The notes: generated by a model not told the origin, from the sequence alone. Positions 1 to 8,734 are shown, counted from the stretch's first letter. The stretch is DNA of 34,629 nt from CAZTHL01 sp964613585 (GCA_964613585.1 CAZTHL010000039.1:1-34629), one strand, 5' to 3'. A program made the numbers and translations.

Positions 1-1
1 G

Positions 2-616
2 ATCATCGCCGTGCCGACAGGCATCAAGATCTTCAGTTGGATCGCCACCATGTGGGGCGGCTCCATCGAGCTGAAGACGCCGATGCTGTGGGCGATCGGG
101 TTCATCTTCCTGTTCACGGTGGGCGGCGTGACCGGCATCGTGCTGGCCAATGCCGGCATGGATATCGCGCTCCATGACACTTACTACGTCGTCGCCCACT
201 TCCATTACGTGCTCAGCCTCGGCGCCGTGTTCGCCATCTTCGGCGGCTGGTACTACTGGATTGGCAAGATCAGCGGTCGGCAATACCCGGAGCTGTGGGG
301 CAAGATCCATTTCTGGTCCACCTTCATCAGCGTGAACCTGCTTTTCTTCCCCATGCACTTCATGGGGCTGGCGGGCATGCCGCGGCGGATCCCGGACTAT
401 CCCGACGCCTTCGCCGGCTGGAACCTGATCTCCTCGATCGGTGCCTACGGGTCCTTCGCGTCCAGCCTGCTGTTCGTCGGGATCGCCGTGTACACGCTGA
501 CGCGGGGCGAGCGGGTGCCTGCGAACTACTGGGGCGAGGGGGCGACGACACTGGAATGGTCGGTCAGCTCGCCGCCGCCGTTCCACCAGTTCGAGACGCT
601 GCCGCGCGTCAAGTGA
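2..616 (+). CDS. ctaD: Cytochrome c oxidase subunit I, C-terminal part (5' truncated by window)
   Basis: Catalytic subunit of the inner-membrane aa3-type cytochrome c oxidase, which reduces O2 at the haem a3-CuB site and pumps protons. Only about 204 C-terminal residues are in the window; the frame is open to the left edge. The first residues read VPTGIKIFSW, the helix VIII signature carrying the Thr and Lys of the K proton channel. HDTYYVVAHFHYV follows, whose HxH pair ligates haem a3 and haem a in this family. Several hydrophobic helices and the typical C-terminal PPPFHQFETLP stretch follow. The stop is at 614-616. ctaB begins 95 bases downstream, the usual alphaproteobacterial order. Identification is firm; the N-terminal half and promoter lie outside. 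Confidence 0.97.
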   Translation: MIAVPTGIKIFSWIATMWGGSIELKTPMLWAIGFIFLFTVGGVTGIVLANAGMDIALHDTYYVVAHFHYVLSLGAVFAIFGGWYYWIGKISGRQYPELWGKIHFWSTFISVNLLFFPMHFMGLAGMPRRIPDYPDAFAGWNLISSIGAYGSFASSLLFVGIAVYTLTRGERVPANYWGEGATTLEWSVSSPPPFHQFETLPRVK

Positions 617-711
617 CGGCGGCGGCGTCCGGGTCGGGCCGTGGGCGCCGGCCCGGGCGCTGCCGTGCCGGTGGGACAGAGAGAAAAGGCAAGAGGAACG
701 ACAGGCTGTAG

Positions 712-1635
712 ATGACCGATGTGACCTTCACCGCGCCCGAGGCGGACGTCCGGTCGGCGGCCACCTGGCACGACTATGTTGATCTGCTGAAGCCGCGGGT
801 GATGAGCCTGGTGGTGTTCACCGCCTTCGCCGGCCTCGTCGCCGCGCCCGGCGGGCTGCATCCGGTGCTGGCGCTGACCGCGATCCTGTGCATCGGGGTC
901 AGCGCGGGCGCCGCGGGCTGCATCAACATGTGGTACGACCGGGACATCGATGCGCTGATGACCCGGACCCGGCACCGGCCGCTGCCGGCCGGACGCATCG
1001 CGCCGCACGACGCGCTTGCCTTCGGCGTAATCCTCAGCGTCGCCGCGGTGTTGCTCATGGGTCTGGCGGTCAACTGGGCCGCCGCCGTGCTGCTGGCCCT
1101 GGCCTCGGCCTTCTATGTGTTCGTGTACACGATCTGGCTGAAGCGACGGACGCCGCAGAACATCGTGATCGGCGGCGCCGCCGGCGCCTTCCCGCCGATC
1201 ATCGGCTGGTGCGCGGTCACCGGCGATGTCGGGCTGGCACCGCTGCTGCTGTTCCTGGTCATCTTCCTGTGGACGCCGCCGCACTTCTGGGCCCTGGCGC
1301 TGTATCGCAGCGAGGAGTACGCGCGGGCCGGCGTGCCGATGATGCCGGTGGTGGCGGGCAGCGCCGCGACGCGCCGCCAGATGCTGGCCTACACCCTGCT
1401 CCTGCTGCCGGTCGGCGTGGCGCCGGCGCTGACCGATGCCGCCGGCTGGCTGTACGGCGGGGGAGCCGCGGTGTTCGGCGCCCTGTTCGTGGTCTGCGCG
1501 CTGCGCGTCCTGCGCGAGGACGGCACGGCGACCGGATTTCGGGCGGCCAAGCTGATGTTCGGCTACTCGATCTTCCATCTGTTCGCCCTGTTCACCTTGC
1601 TCATCCTCGACGGTGCCGGGATCGGGGCGGGATGA
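712..1635 (+). CDS. ctaB: Protoheme IX farnesyltransferase (haem O synthase)
   Basis: Integral membrane prenyltransferase that adds a farnesyl group to haem b to make haem O, the precursor of the haem a needed by the oxidase encoded here. The product is 307 residues, normal for CtaB/CyoE. The first Asp-rich motif is NMWYDRDID (N72, D76, D80), followed by MTRTRHRPLP. The second conserved region YTIWLKRRTPQNIVIGG lies at about residues 138-154. About eight to nine hydrophobic helices are visible. The ATG at 712 is preceded by purine-rich sequence (gagagaaaaggcaagagg). Its stop is separated by one base from the start of the next small gene, so the two are probably translationally coupled within the oxidase operon. 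Confidence 0.96.
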   Translation: MTDVTFTAPEADVRSAATWHDYVDLLKPRVMSLVVFTAFAGLVAAPGGLHPVLALTAILCIGVSAGAAGCINMWYDRDIDALMTRTRHRPLPAGRIAPHDALAFGVILSVAAVLLMGLAVNWAAAVLLALASAFYVFVYTIWLKRRTPQNIVIGGAAGAFPPIIGWCAVTGDVGLAPLLLFLVIFLWTPPHFWALALYRSEEYARAGVPMMPVVAGSAATRRQMLAYTLLLLPVGVAPALTDAAGWLYGGGAAVFGALFVVCALRVLREDGTATGFRAAKLMFGYSIFHLFALFTLLILDGAGIGAG

Positions 1636-1636
1636 C

Positions 1637-1765
1637 ATGGGCGAGAACGACCAGAGCGAGGTGCACAAGCGCAAGCGCGGCAAGAACCTGGCGCTGCTCG
1701 GCGTCCTGCTGGCCTTCGTCGTGCTGATCTACGTGATCGCGCTGGTGCGCATGGGAGGACTTTAG
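1637..1765 (+). CDS. CoxF-like 42-residue single-pass membrane peptide
   Basis: Small gene between ctaB and ctaG. It encodes 42 residues: a charged N-terminus (MGENDQSEVHKRKRGKN), one hydrophobic helix (residues about 18-37, LALLGVLLAFVVLIYVIALV) and a short tail. The ATG at 1637 is one base after the ctaB stop, and the TAG at 1763-1765 is two bases before the ctaG ATG. Alphaproteobacterial oxidase operons commonly hold a short single-helix protein here, often called CoxF, so I infer a role in oxidase assembly or stability with the basic N-terminus cytoplasmic. The family assignment rests on position, size and topology rather than on a diagnostic motif. Confidence 0.8.
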   Translation: MGENDQSEVHKRKRGKNLALLGVLLAFVVLIYVIALVRMGGL

Positions 1766-1767
1766 GC

Positions 1768-2403
1768 ATGACCGCGCCGACCGGCTCCGACCGCTCCACC
1801 GCGCGCCGCAACGGCATGGTCCTGGCGGGGCTGATGGCCGTGGTGCTCGGCATGGTCGGGCTCAGCTTTGCCGCCGTGCCGCTCTACGACCTGTTCTGCC
1901 GGGTCACCGGCTTCGGCGGCACCACCCAGGTTGCGGGCGGGACCACCGGCGAGGTGCTCGACCGCACCGTTCGGGTGCGCTTCGTCGGCCAGACCGAGCC
2001 GGCGCTGCCCTGGCGCTTCCGCCCGCAGGACCGCGAGATCGAGCTGCGCATCGGCGAGCCGGGGCTCACCTTCTTCACGGCCGAGAACGTCAGCGAACGG
2101 CCGGTGGCCGGCATCGCCGCCTACAACGTCACGCCGCCCAAGGCCGGCGCCTACTTCACGAAGGTGCAGTGCTTCTGCTTCAAGGAGCAGGTGCTGGCGC
2201 CGGGTGAGCCGATCGAGTTTCCCGTGTACTTCTTCCTCGACCCGGCCATGGCGGACGATCCCGGCCTCGACGAGGTCGGGACCATCACCTTGTCTTACAC
2301 GTTCTTTGAGGCAAGCTCGCCGGGACTCGGCGACGCGGTCGAGGACTATTACCAGTCGATCGAGGAGGCCGAGGCCATGGCGTCGGCCCCGGCCATCAAC
2401 TGA
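1768..2403 (+). CDS. ctaG: Cytochrome c oxidase assembly protein CtaG (Cox11 family)
   Basis: Copper chaperone of the Cox11/CtaG family that supplies copper to the CuB site of subunit I. The product has 211 residues. It starts with a cytoplasmic basic stretch and one membrane anchor (about residues 16-36), then VPLYDLFCRVTGFGGTTQ, the family signature with Cys44. A periplasmic immunoglobulin-like domain carries the copper-binding CFCF motif (C135, C137) in KVQCFCFKEQ. It starts with ATG two bases after the preceding small gene and ends just before ctaE, consistent with co-translation in the oxidase operon. Length and motifs are complete. Confidence 0.96.
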   Translation: MTAPTGSDRSTARRNGMVLAGLMAVVLGMVGLSFAAVPLYDLFCRVTGFGGTTQVAGGTTGEVLDRTVRVRFVGQTEPALPWRFRPQDREIELRIGEPGLTFFTAENVSERPVAGIAAYNVTPPKAGAYFTKVQCFCFKEQVLAPGEPIEFPVYFFLDPAMADDPGLDEVGTITLSYTFFEASSPGLGDAVEDYYQSIEEAEAMASAPAIN

Positions 2404-2443
2404 AGACGCGGCGGCGGCCGGCGCGGCGTCGGGAGCAGGATGG

Positions 2444-3313
2444 ATGACGGAAGCAACAGCGACACAGCAGCCGATCGAGCAGACGGCGCACGAGGAAGGC
2501 ACGCCGCACCCCTACCATCTGGTCAATCCCAGCCCGTGGCCGATCCTGGGCGCGCTGGCGGGCGGCATCCTCGCCGTCGGCGCCGTCTTCTTCATGCACT
2601 ACGACTCGAGCTGGCTTTTGATCCTCGGCCTGCTGTCGGTGCTCGCCGTCATGGTCGGCTGGTGGCGCGACGTCATCCGCGAGTCGATCGTGGAGAAGGC
2701 GCACACCTCGGTGGTCAAGATCGGCCTGCGCTACGGGATGCTCCTGTTCATCGCGTCGGAGGTGATGTTCTTCGTCGCGTTCTTCTGGGCCTATTTCGAT
2801 GCCAGCCTGTTTGCCGGCAGCGAGTACATGTTCCTTAGGGTCGAGCACACCGGCGGGGTTTGGCCGCCCGAAGGGGTCGAGACCTTCGATCCGTTCAGCC
2901 TGCCCTTCCTGATGACCCTGATCCTGCTGCTGTCCGGCTGCACGGTGACCTGGGCGCACCATGCCCTGCGCGAGGGGCACGACGATCAGGCGAGCCAGGC
3001 GCTCGGCCTGACCGTTCTTCTGGGCGTGATCTTCCTCGGCCTGCAGGTCTACGAGTACAGCCACGCCGCCTTCGGCTTCCGCGAGGGGATCTTCTCCTCG
3101 ACCTTCTTCATGGCCACCGGCTTCCACGGCTTCCATGTGCTCATCGGCACCCTGTTCCTCGCCGTGTGCTGGTGGCGCACCGTCAAGGGGCACTTCACGC
3201 CGCACAGCCATTTCGGCTTCGAGGCGGCGGCCTGGTACTGGCACTTCGTCGATGTGGTGTGGCTGTTCCTGTTCTGCTCGATCTACTGGTGGGGCTCGGG
3301 CGGCGGCCACTGA
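2444..3313 (+). CDS. ctaE: Cytochrome c oxidase subunit III
   Basis: Third core subunit of the aa3 oxidase, a seven-helix membrane protein that supports subunit I and proton uptake. I chose the ATG at 2444 (MTEATATQQPIEQ): it follows a purine-rich gggagcagga and gives 289 residues, while the same frame runs open much further upstream across ctaG. An ATG at 2440 belongs to another frame. Family signatures include SEVMFFVAFFWAYFDASL, WPPEGVETFDPF, a helix ending WAHHAL, the ATGFHGFHVLIGT helix, and the C-terminal AAWYWHFVDVVWLFLF. These are characteristic of Cox3. The gap to the DUF983 gene is 36 bases. Confidence 0.97.
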   Translation: MTEATATQQPIEQTAHEEGTPHPYHLVNPSPWPILGALAGGILAVGAVFFMHYDSSWLLILGLLSVLAVMVGWWRDVIRESIVEKAHTSVVKIGLRYGMLLFIASEVMFFVAFFWAYFDASLFAGSEYMFLRVEHTGGVWPPEGVETFDPFSLPFLMTLILLLSGCTVTWAHHALREGHDDQASQALGLTVLLGVIFLGLQVYEYSHAAFGFREGIFSSTFFMATGFHGFHVLIGTLFLAVCWWRTVKGHFTPHSHFGFEAAAWYWHFVDVVWLFLFCSIYWWGSGGGH

Positions 3314-3349
3314 GCGCAAGCGTGTGACAAGGCGGCGAGAAGGCGTGGA

Positions 3350-3718
3350 ATGACCGCGTCCGGCACGGTGCCGCCCCTGCAGGCGGCCCTGACCTGCACC
3401 TGTCCGCGCTGTGGCCGGGGCCGCCTGTTCAAGGGCTTCCTCAGCGTCGTGGACGAGTGCGAGGCGTGCGGGCTGCCGCTCGGGCGCCATGACAGCGGCG
3501 ACGGCCCGGCGGTGTTCCTCATCTTCATCCTGGGCTTTCTCGCCGTGCCGCTCGCCATCTGGATCGAGCTCAGCTACGTGGTGCCGATGTGGCTGCCGGC
3601 GCTGGTCGCGGGCGCCGCCGTGATCGTGCTCGCGCTGGCGCTGCTGCGGCCCTCGAAGGCCTACGTCCTCGCCCTCCAGTACCGGCATCGCCGGGAGGAT
3701 TACGAGCCGCATGGCTAG
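3350..3718 (+). CDS. DUF983 family membrane protein with zinc-ribbon-like cysteines
   Basis: Small protein of 122 residues. It begins with two CxxC pairs (CPRCGRG and CEACGL), which form a likely zinc ribbon of about 30 residues. Two hydrophobic helices follow (about residues 51-72 and 78-100), then a basic tail. This is the DUF983 architecture, a family of unknown biochemical function that regularly sits between ctaE and SURF1 in alphaproteobacterial oxidase operons. A role in oxidase assembly or metal handling is inferred from context only. The ATG at 3350 is preceded by gagaaggcg. The stop is followed within 12 bases by the SURF1 start. Confidence 0.88.
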   Translation: MTASGTVPPLQAALTCTCPRCGRGRLFKGFLSVVDECEACGLPLGRHDSGDGPAVFLIFILGFLAVPLAIWIELSYVVPMWLPALVAGAAVIVLALALLRPSKAYVLALQYRHRREDYEPHG

Positions 3719-3723
3719 CAGGG
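3717..3723 (+). promoter_or_regulatory. Ribosome binding site that favours the ATG start of SURF1
   Basis: The sequence agcaggg lies seven bases before the ATG at 3731 but only one base before an in-frame GTG at 3725. Normal Shine-Dalgarno spacing therefore supports the ATG and removes two residues from the longest reading frame. Confidence 0.5.
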
Positions 3724-3730
3724 TGTGCGC

Positions 3731-4474
3731 ATGAGCCGATCGCCGTCCGTCGGCTTCCGGCCGCGCTTGGTGCCGACGCTCTTGGCGGTGCCCATGCTGG
3801 CCATCCTGGTCACGCTCGGCGTCTGGCAGCTCGAGCGGCTGGAGTGGAAGACCGCCCTGATCGACCGGATCGAGGCGCGGCTCGACGCCCCGGCCGCCAC
3901 CCTGCCGGCCGGAATCGCCGACCCGGCGGCCTGGGAATACCGCCGCGTGGCGGTCGAGGGCCGGTTCCTGCATGACCGCGAGCTGTACCTGGCCGGCCGT
4001 GCCCACGAGCGCCGGCTCGGCTACCACGTGGTCACGCCGCTGGTCCGCGCCGACGTGCCCGGCGATCCGGTCATCCTGGTCGATCGCGGCTGGGTGCCCG
4101 AGCCGGCGCGCGATCCGGCGACCCGCCCCGAGAGCCTGCCGGCCGGCACGGTTCGGGTGGAAGGCATCGCGCGGCTGCCGGCGGAGCCGGGCTGGTTCAC
4201 CCCAGACAACCGTCCGGCCGCCAATGAATGGTACTGGCGCGATCTGCCGGCGATGGCCGCGGCCGTCGGGATGGCGCCGGCCGCGCCGCTCTTCCTGGAG
4301 GCGGCGGACCGGGACCCCGACAGCCTGCCGATCGGCGGCCGCACCCGAATCGATCTGCCGAACAACCATCTGCAGTATGCCTTGACCTGGTTCGCCCTGG
4401 CGCTGGCCTTGCTGGCCATCTACATCGCCTATCACCGTCCGCGTGCACCGTCCGGAGATTCGTCGACCTCATGA
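3731..4474 (+). CDS. SURF1 family cytochrome oxidase assembly protein
   Basis: Inner-membrane assembly factor of the SURF1/Shy1 family, which promotes haem a insertion into subunit I. The product has 247 residues from the ATG at 3731. There is an N-terminal transmembrane helix (about 14-32) ending in the family motif LGVWQLERLEWK. A periplasmic domain with RRVAVEGRF, VILVDRGWVP and NEWYWRDLPAMA follows, and a C-terminal helix (about 213-232) preceded by NNHLQYALTWF. All are standard SURF1 signatures. The stop TGA overlaps the ATG of the carboxypeptidase gene (ATGA at 4471-4474), so the next gene is probably translated by coupling even though its product has no known link to the oxidase. Confidence 0.94.
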   Translation: MSRSPSVGFRPRLVPTLLAVPMLAILVTLGVWQLERLEWKTALIDRIEARLDAPAATLPAGIADPAAWEYRRVAVEGRFLHDRELYLAGRAHERRLGYHVVTPLVRADVPGDPVILVDRGWVPEPARDPATRPESLPAGTVRVEGIARLPAEPGWFTPDNRPAANEWYWRDLPAMAAAVGMAPAAPLFLEAADRDPDSLPIGGRTRIDLPNNHLQYALTWFALALALLAIYIAYHRPRAPSGDSSTS

Positions 4475-5973
4475 CCGCCTATCAGGAGCTGCAGCGCCGC
4501 TTCGCCCGGATCGCCCATCTCGACAACGCGCTCGGCATCCTGCACTGGGACCAGCAGACGGTGATGCCGGCCGGCGCGGCGGACGCCCGAGGCGAAACCC
4601 TGGCGGCGCTCAGCGTCATGCGGCATGAGCTTCTGACCGATCCATGGATGGCGGGGCGGCTCGACGAGGCGGAGGCCGACGCCGCCGGCGGCGGGCTCGA
4701 CGGCTGGCAGCACGCCAATCTCCGCGAGATGCGCCGGATCCACACGGTCGAGACGGCGGTGCCGGCCGATCTCGTCGAGGCGAATGTCGTCGCTCTGTCG
4801 CGCTGCGAGATGACGTGGCGCGGCGCGCGGCGGGACAACGACTTCGCGGCGCTGCGCCCAAGCCTCGGCGAGCTGCTCCGGCTGCAGCAGCACATCGGCG
4901 AGGCGCGCGGCGCGGCGCTCGGCCTGTCGCCCTACGACGCGCTGCTCGAGGCCTACGAGCCCGGTGGACGGGCCGACCTCATCGACCCTCTGTTCGACCA
5001 GCTGGCGGATTTCCTGCCCGGGTTCACCGGGGAGGTGCTGGAGCGACAGGCGAGTGGACCCCCCATCGTGCCGCCGGCCGGCACCTTCCCCGTCGACCGG
5101 CAGCGGGCGCTGAGCGAGCGCCTGATGCGCGTCATCGGCTTCGACTTCGAGCAGGGGCGGCTCGATGTCAGCGCCCATCCGTTCTGCGGCGGCGCCGACC
5201 GCGACGTGCGGATCACCACCCGGTACGACGAGCAGGACTTCACCAAGTCCCTGATGGCCGTGGTGCACGAGACCGGCCACGCCTTGTATGAGCAGGGCCG
5301 GCCGGCCGCGTGGCGTGGCCAGCCGGTCGGCGAGGCGCGCTCCATGAGCGTGCATGAGAGCCAGTCGCTGCTGGTGGAGATGCAGGCATGCCGCTCGCGG
5401 GAGTTCCTCGACTTTGCCGCGCCCCTGATGCGGGACGCGTTCGGCGGGTCCGGGCCGGCCTGGGAGCCTGACAATCTGTGCCGCCTTTACCGGCGCGTCG
5501 TGCCCGGCTTCATCCGGGTCGACGCCGACGAGGTGACCTATCCGGCCCATGTGATCCTGCGCTACCGGCTCGAGCGGGCGATGCTTTCCGGCGATCTGTC
5601 GCTCGACGACCTGCCGGCGGCCTGGAACCACGGCATGCACACGCTGCTCGGGGTGACGCCGCCGACCGACGCGCTGGGCTGCCTGCAGGACATCCACTGG
5701 CCGAGCGGCTCCTGGGGCTATTTTCCGACCTACACGCTGGGCGCGATGACCGCCGCCCAGATGTTCGAGGCGGCCTGCGCGGCGGAGCCGGCCATCCTGC
5801 CGGGCCTCGCCGGAGGGGACTTCGTGCCGCTGGTCGCCTGGCTGCGCCGGCACGTGCACGAGCACGGCTCGCGGCTTGGCACCACCGAGCTCGTCGCCGA
5901 GGCGACCGGACGGCCGCTGGACGCGTCGGTGTACCGGCGGTATCTGGAGCGGCGGTATCGGGACGACGCGTAG
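4471..5973 (+). CDS. M32 family metallocarboxypeptidase (thermostable carboxypeptidase Taq type)
   Basis: Zinc or cobalt carboxypeptidase of family M32, cytoplasmic, removing C-terminal amino acids from peptides. The start ATG at 4471 overlaps the SURF1 stop and gives exactly 500 residues, the usual size. M32 motifs appear in order: HPF (about 236-238), DVRITTRY (about 245-252), the metal site HETGH (H266, E267, H270), HESQS (H295, E296 as third ligand), IRVDADEVTYPAH, and LGCLQDIHWPSGSWGYFPTY. There is no signal peptide. The frame continues far upstream but only as shadow sequence. The catalytic residues are intact, so it should be active; the physiological substrate is unknown. Confidence 0.95.
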   Translation: MTAYQELQRRFARIAHLDNALGILHWDQQTVMPAGAADARGETLAALSVMRHELLTDPWMAGRLDEAEADAAGGGLDGWQHANLREMRRIHTVETAVPADLVEANVVALSRCEMTWRGARRDNDFAALRPSLGELLRLQQHIGEARGAALGLSPYDALLEAYEPGGRADLIDPLFDQLADFLPGFTGEVLERQASGPPIVPPAGTFPVDRQRALSERLMRVIGFDFEQGRLDVSAHPFCGGADRDVRITTRYDEQDFTKSLMAVVHETGHALYEQGRPAAWRGQPVGEARSMSVHESQSLLVEMQACRSREFLDFAAPLMRDAFGGSGPAWEPDNLCRLYRRVVPGFIRVDADEVTYPAHVILRYRLERAMLSGDLSLDDLPAAWNHGMHTLLGVTPPTDALGCLQDIHWPSGSWGYFPTYTLGAMTAAQMFEAACAAEPAILPGLAGGDFVPLVAWLRRHVHEHGSRLGTTELVAEATGRPLDASVYRRYLERRYRDDA

Positions 5974-6047
5974 GTCGTTCCGGCGGCCCGGTCCCACGCG
6001 GGCGGCATCGCCGGGCAGCCCCAGCATCGACGCGGGAGAGGTGGCGG

Positions 6048-7454
6048 GTGCGCTACATCAGCACCCGGGGCGAGGCCCCGGAGCTCGACTTCGAGGAGGT
6101 CCTGCTGGCCGGGCTTGCCCGCGACGGCGGCCTCTATGTGCCCGCGGCGTGGCCGTGCCTCGACAGGGTGGCGCTGAGCGGCCTCGGCGGCGCGCACTAT
6201 GCCGAGGTCGCGGCCCGGGTCGCCCAACCCTTCGTCGGCTCGGCGATGACACCGGACGAGCTGCTGGCGCTGGCACGTGAGACCTATGCCGGCTTCGGGC
6301 ACCGCGCGGTGGCGCCGCTGGTCCAGCTCGATCGCCGGCTCTGGCTGCTCGAGCTGTTCCACGGCCCCACGCTGGCCTTCAAGGACTATGCCCTGCAGCT
6401 GCTCGGCCGGCTGTTCGACCGGGTGCTGGCGCGCCGGGCCGAGCGGCTGACCGTCGTCGGGGCCACCTCCGGCGACACCGGCTCCGCCGCCATCGAGGCC
6501 TGCCGCGGCCGGGACAATCTCGACATCTTCATCCTGCACCCGCATGGCCGCGTCTCCGAGGTGCAGCGCCGGCAGATGACCACGGTGGATTCGGCCAACG
6601 TCTTCAATATCGCCATCGACGGCTCGTTCGATGATTGCCAGCATCTGGTCAAGGCTATGTTCAATGACGGCGCCTTCCGCGACGCGCTGCGCCTGTCGGC
6701 CGTGAACTCGATCAATTGGGCGCGAATCATGGCCCAGATCACGTATTACGTCGCGGCCGCCACCGCCTTGGGCGCGCCCGGACGGGCCGCGATCTTCAGC
6801 GTGCCGTCGGGCAACTTTGGCAATGTCTATGCGGCCTATGTGGCCCGCGCCATGGGGCTGCCGATCGCGCGCCTCATCGTCGGCACCAACCGTAACGACA
6901 TACTCGACCGTTTCTTCCGCTCGGGCGAGATGCGCCAGGAGCCGGTCGCGCCAAGCCTGAGCCCGGCCATGGATATCCAGGTGTCGAGCAACTTCGAGCG
7001 GCTGCTGCTCGAACTGCATGGCCGCGACCCGACGCGGGTCGGCCGTAGCATGGACGCCTTCCGGGCGGAGGGCCGCTTCGCAGTCACGGCCGGGCAACTC
7101 GCCGAGGCGCAGGCGCTTTTCCGCTCGGCCCGGCTCGACGACGACGGGATCCGGGCGGTGATCGCCGAGACCCACGGTGCGACGGGGCTGCTGGTCGATC
7201 CGCACACCGCGGTCGGCCTCGCCGCCGCCCGGGCCCATGCCGACGCGGCCGACCCGGGAACACCGCTGGTGGCGCTGGCCTGCGCGCATCCGGCCAAGTT
7301 CCCCGACGCTGTGGAGAGCGCCACGGGCATCCGGCCGCGCTTGCCTGACCGTTTGGCGGACTTGCTCACGCGGCCGGAGAAGTACAGGGTGCTGCCGAAC
7401 GACTTGGGTATCGTGCAGCAGTATATTCGGGAGCGAGCAGGAGCAGCGGCATGA
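6048..7454 (+). CDS. thrC: Threonine synthase
   Basis: Pyridoxal-phosphate enzyme converting O-phospho-L-homoserine to L-threonine. The product has 468 residues from a GTG at 6048 (VRYISTRGEAPELDFEEVLL). The purine-rich gggagagg seven bases upstream supports this start. FHGPTLAFKDYALQ carries the probable PLP lysine (K112), and ATSGDTGSAAIEA is the phosphate-binding loop. The phrases AVNSINWARIMAQITYYV and VPSGNFGNVYAAYVARAMGLP are typical of the long ThrC subfamily. The last four bases overlap the start of the M16 protease gene (ATGA). An ORF extending upstream of 6048 only continues through the previous gene and lacks family similarity. Confidence 0.96.
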   Translation: MRYISTRGEAPELDFEEVLLAGLARDGGLYVPAAWPCLDRVALSGLGGAHYAEVAARVAQPFVGSAMTPDELLALARETYAGFGHRAVAPLVQLDRRLWLLELFHGPTLAFKDYALQLLGRLFDRVLARRAERLTVVGATSGDTGSAAIEACRGRDNLDIFILHPHGRVSEVQRRQMTTVDSANVFNIAIDGSFDDCQHLVKAMFNDGAFRDALRLSAVNSINWARIMAQITYYVAAATALGAPGRAAIFSVPSGNFGNVYAAYVARAMGLPIARLIVGTNRNDILDRFFRSGEMRQEPVAPSLSPAMDIQVSSNFERLLLELHGRDPTRVGRSMDAFRAEGRFAVTAGQLAEAQALFRSARLDDDGIRAVIAETHGATGLLVDPHTAVGLAAARAHADAADPGTPLVALACAHPAKFPDAVESATGIRPRLPDRLADLLTRPEKYRVLPNDLGIVQQYIRERAGAAA

Positions 7455-8734
7455 CGCCGACGATCATGGGAACCGGCGATCCGACCCCGGTGATCCGCCT
7501 CGACAACGGCATGCGTGTCGTCGCCGACCCCATGCCGTCGGTGGAGACCGTGTCGCTTGGCGTGTGGGTCGGGGTCGGCACGCGCGACGAGACGCCGGAG
7601 ATCAACGGCGTCGCGCATTTCCTCGAGCACATGGTGTTCAAGGGCACCAAGCGGCGCTCCGCGGCGGCGATCGCCAAGGAGGTGGAGGCGGTCGGCGGAC
7701 ACATGAACGCCTACACCAGCCGCGAGAACACCGCGTTCTACGTCAAGGTGCTGAAGCAGGATGTCGGCCTCGCCGTCGACATCATCGCCGACCTGCTGCA
7801 GAACGCACTGCTCGATCCGGCCGAGGTGGAGCGCGAGCGCAGCGTGGTGCTGCAGGAGATCGGCCAGGCCAACGACACGCCGGACGACATCATCTTCGAC
7901 CATTTCCAGGAGACGGCGTTCCCCGACCAGGCTCTCGGCCGGCCGGTGCTCGGCTCGGTCGAGACCGTGCGCCGGCTCAGCCGGGAACGGCTCGAGACCT
8001 ATCTGCGCGGCCATTACGGCGGGGAGCGCATGGTGCTGACGGCGGCCGGCAACATTGAGCCCGAGCGGATCGTGGGGCTGGCCGAGGAGGCCTTCTGCAA
8101 CCTTCCCAGGATCGGCCGGAGCCGGGCCGAGCCGGCGCGGTACCGGGGCGGCGAGCACCGGGAGGATCGCGACCTGGAGCAGCTGCACCTGCTGCTGGGA
8201 TTCCCGGCGCTCGGCTACCATGATGAGGATTTCTATGCCGAATCGGTGCTGTCGACGCTGCTCGGCGGCGGCATGTCCTCACGGCTGTTCCAGGAAATCC
8301 GCGAGAATCGCGGGCTTGTCTACTCGATCTACTCCTTCGGCAGCTTCTATCAGGACAGCGGGCTGTTCGGCGTCTACGCCGGCACCGGACCGGAGGAGGT
8401 GGGCGAGCTGGTGCCGGTGCTGTGCGATGAGCTCGGCAAGGTGCGCCATGGCGTGACCGAGGAGGAGGTGGCGCGCGCCCGGGCCCAGATGAAGGCGAGC
8501 CTGCTCATGGGGCTCGAGTCGACCATGGCGCGCTGCGAGCAGGCCGGCCAGCAGATCCTGGTCTACGGCCGGCCGCTGACGGTGAACGAGGTGCTCGACC
8601 GCATCGAGGCGGTGGACGCCGCCGGGGTCGAGCGCGTCGCCGCGCGTCTCATGGCCGGGCCGCCAACCCTGGCGGCGCTCGGCCCGACGGGCACGCTCGA
8701 GTCCTACGACGCCATCGTGCGCCGCCTGGCCTGA
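7451..8734 (+). CDS. M16 family zinc peptidase (mitochondrial processing peptidase-like)
   Basis: Pitrilysin-family protein close to the beta subunit of mitochondrial processing peptidase, a group common in alphaproteobacteria directly after thrC. It has 427 residues. The inverted zinc motif HFLEH is at 56-60, followed by MVFKGT. The distal ligand is probably E136 in ERERSVVLQEI. GGGMSSRLFQEIRENRGLVYSIYSF in the C-terminal half matches the substrate-binding inactive domain (two shorter pieces: GGGMSSRLFQEIRE and RGLVYSIYSF). The start ATG overlaps the thrC stop. There is no obvious signal peptide, so a cytoplasmic peptidase is likely. The bacterial substrate is unknown. Confidence 0.94.
   Translation: MTPTIMGTGDPTPVIRLDNGMRVVADPMPSVETVSLGVWVGVGTRDETPEINGVAHFLEHMVFKGTKRRSAAAIAKEVEAVGGHMNAYTSRENTAFYVKVLKQDVGLAVDIIADLLQNALLDPAEVERERSVVLQEIGQANDTPDDIIFDHFQETAFPDQALGRPVLGSVETVRRLSRERLETYLRGHYGGERMVLTAAGNIEPERIVGLAEEAFCNLPRIGRSRAEPARYRGGEHREDRDLEQLHLLLGFPALGYHDEDFYAESVLSTLLGGGMSSRLFQEIRENRGLVYSIYSFGSFYQDSGLFGVYAGTGPEEVGELVPVLCDELGKVRHGVTEEEVARARAQMKASLLMGLESTMARCEQAGQQILVYGRPLTVNEVLDRIEAVDAAGVERVAARLMAGPPTLAALGPTGTLESYDAIVRRLA

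Noticed and set aside
2396..4435. 679-codon minus-strand open frame opposite ctaE, DUF983 and SURF1
   Set aside because: Shadow of three recognised genes on the other strand; the composition is rich in Arg, Gln, His and Gly with no family motif.
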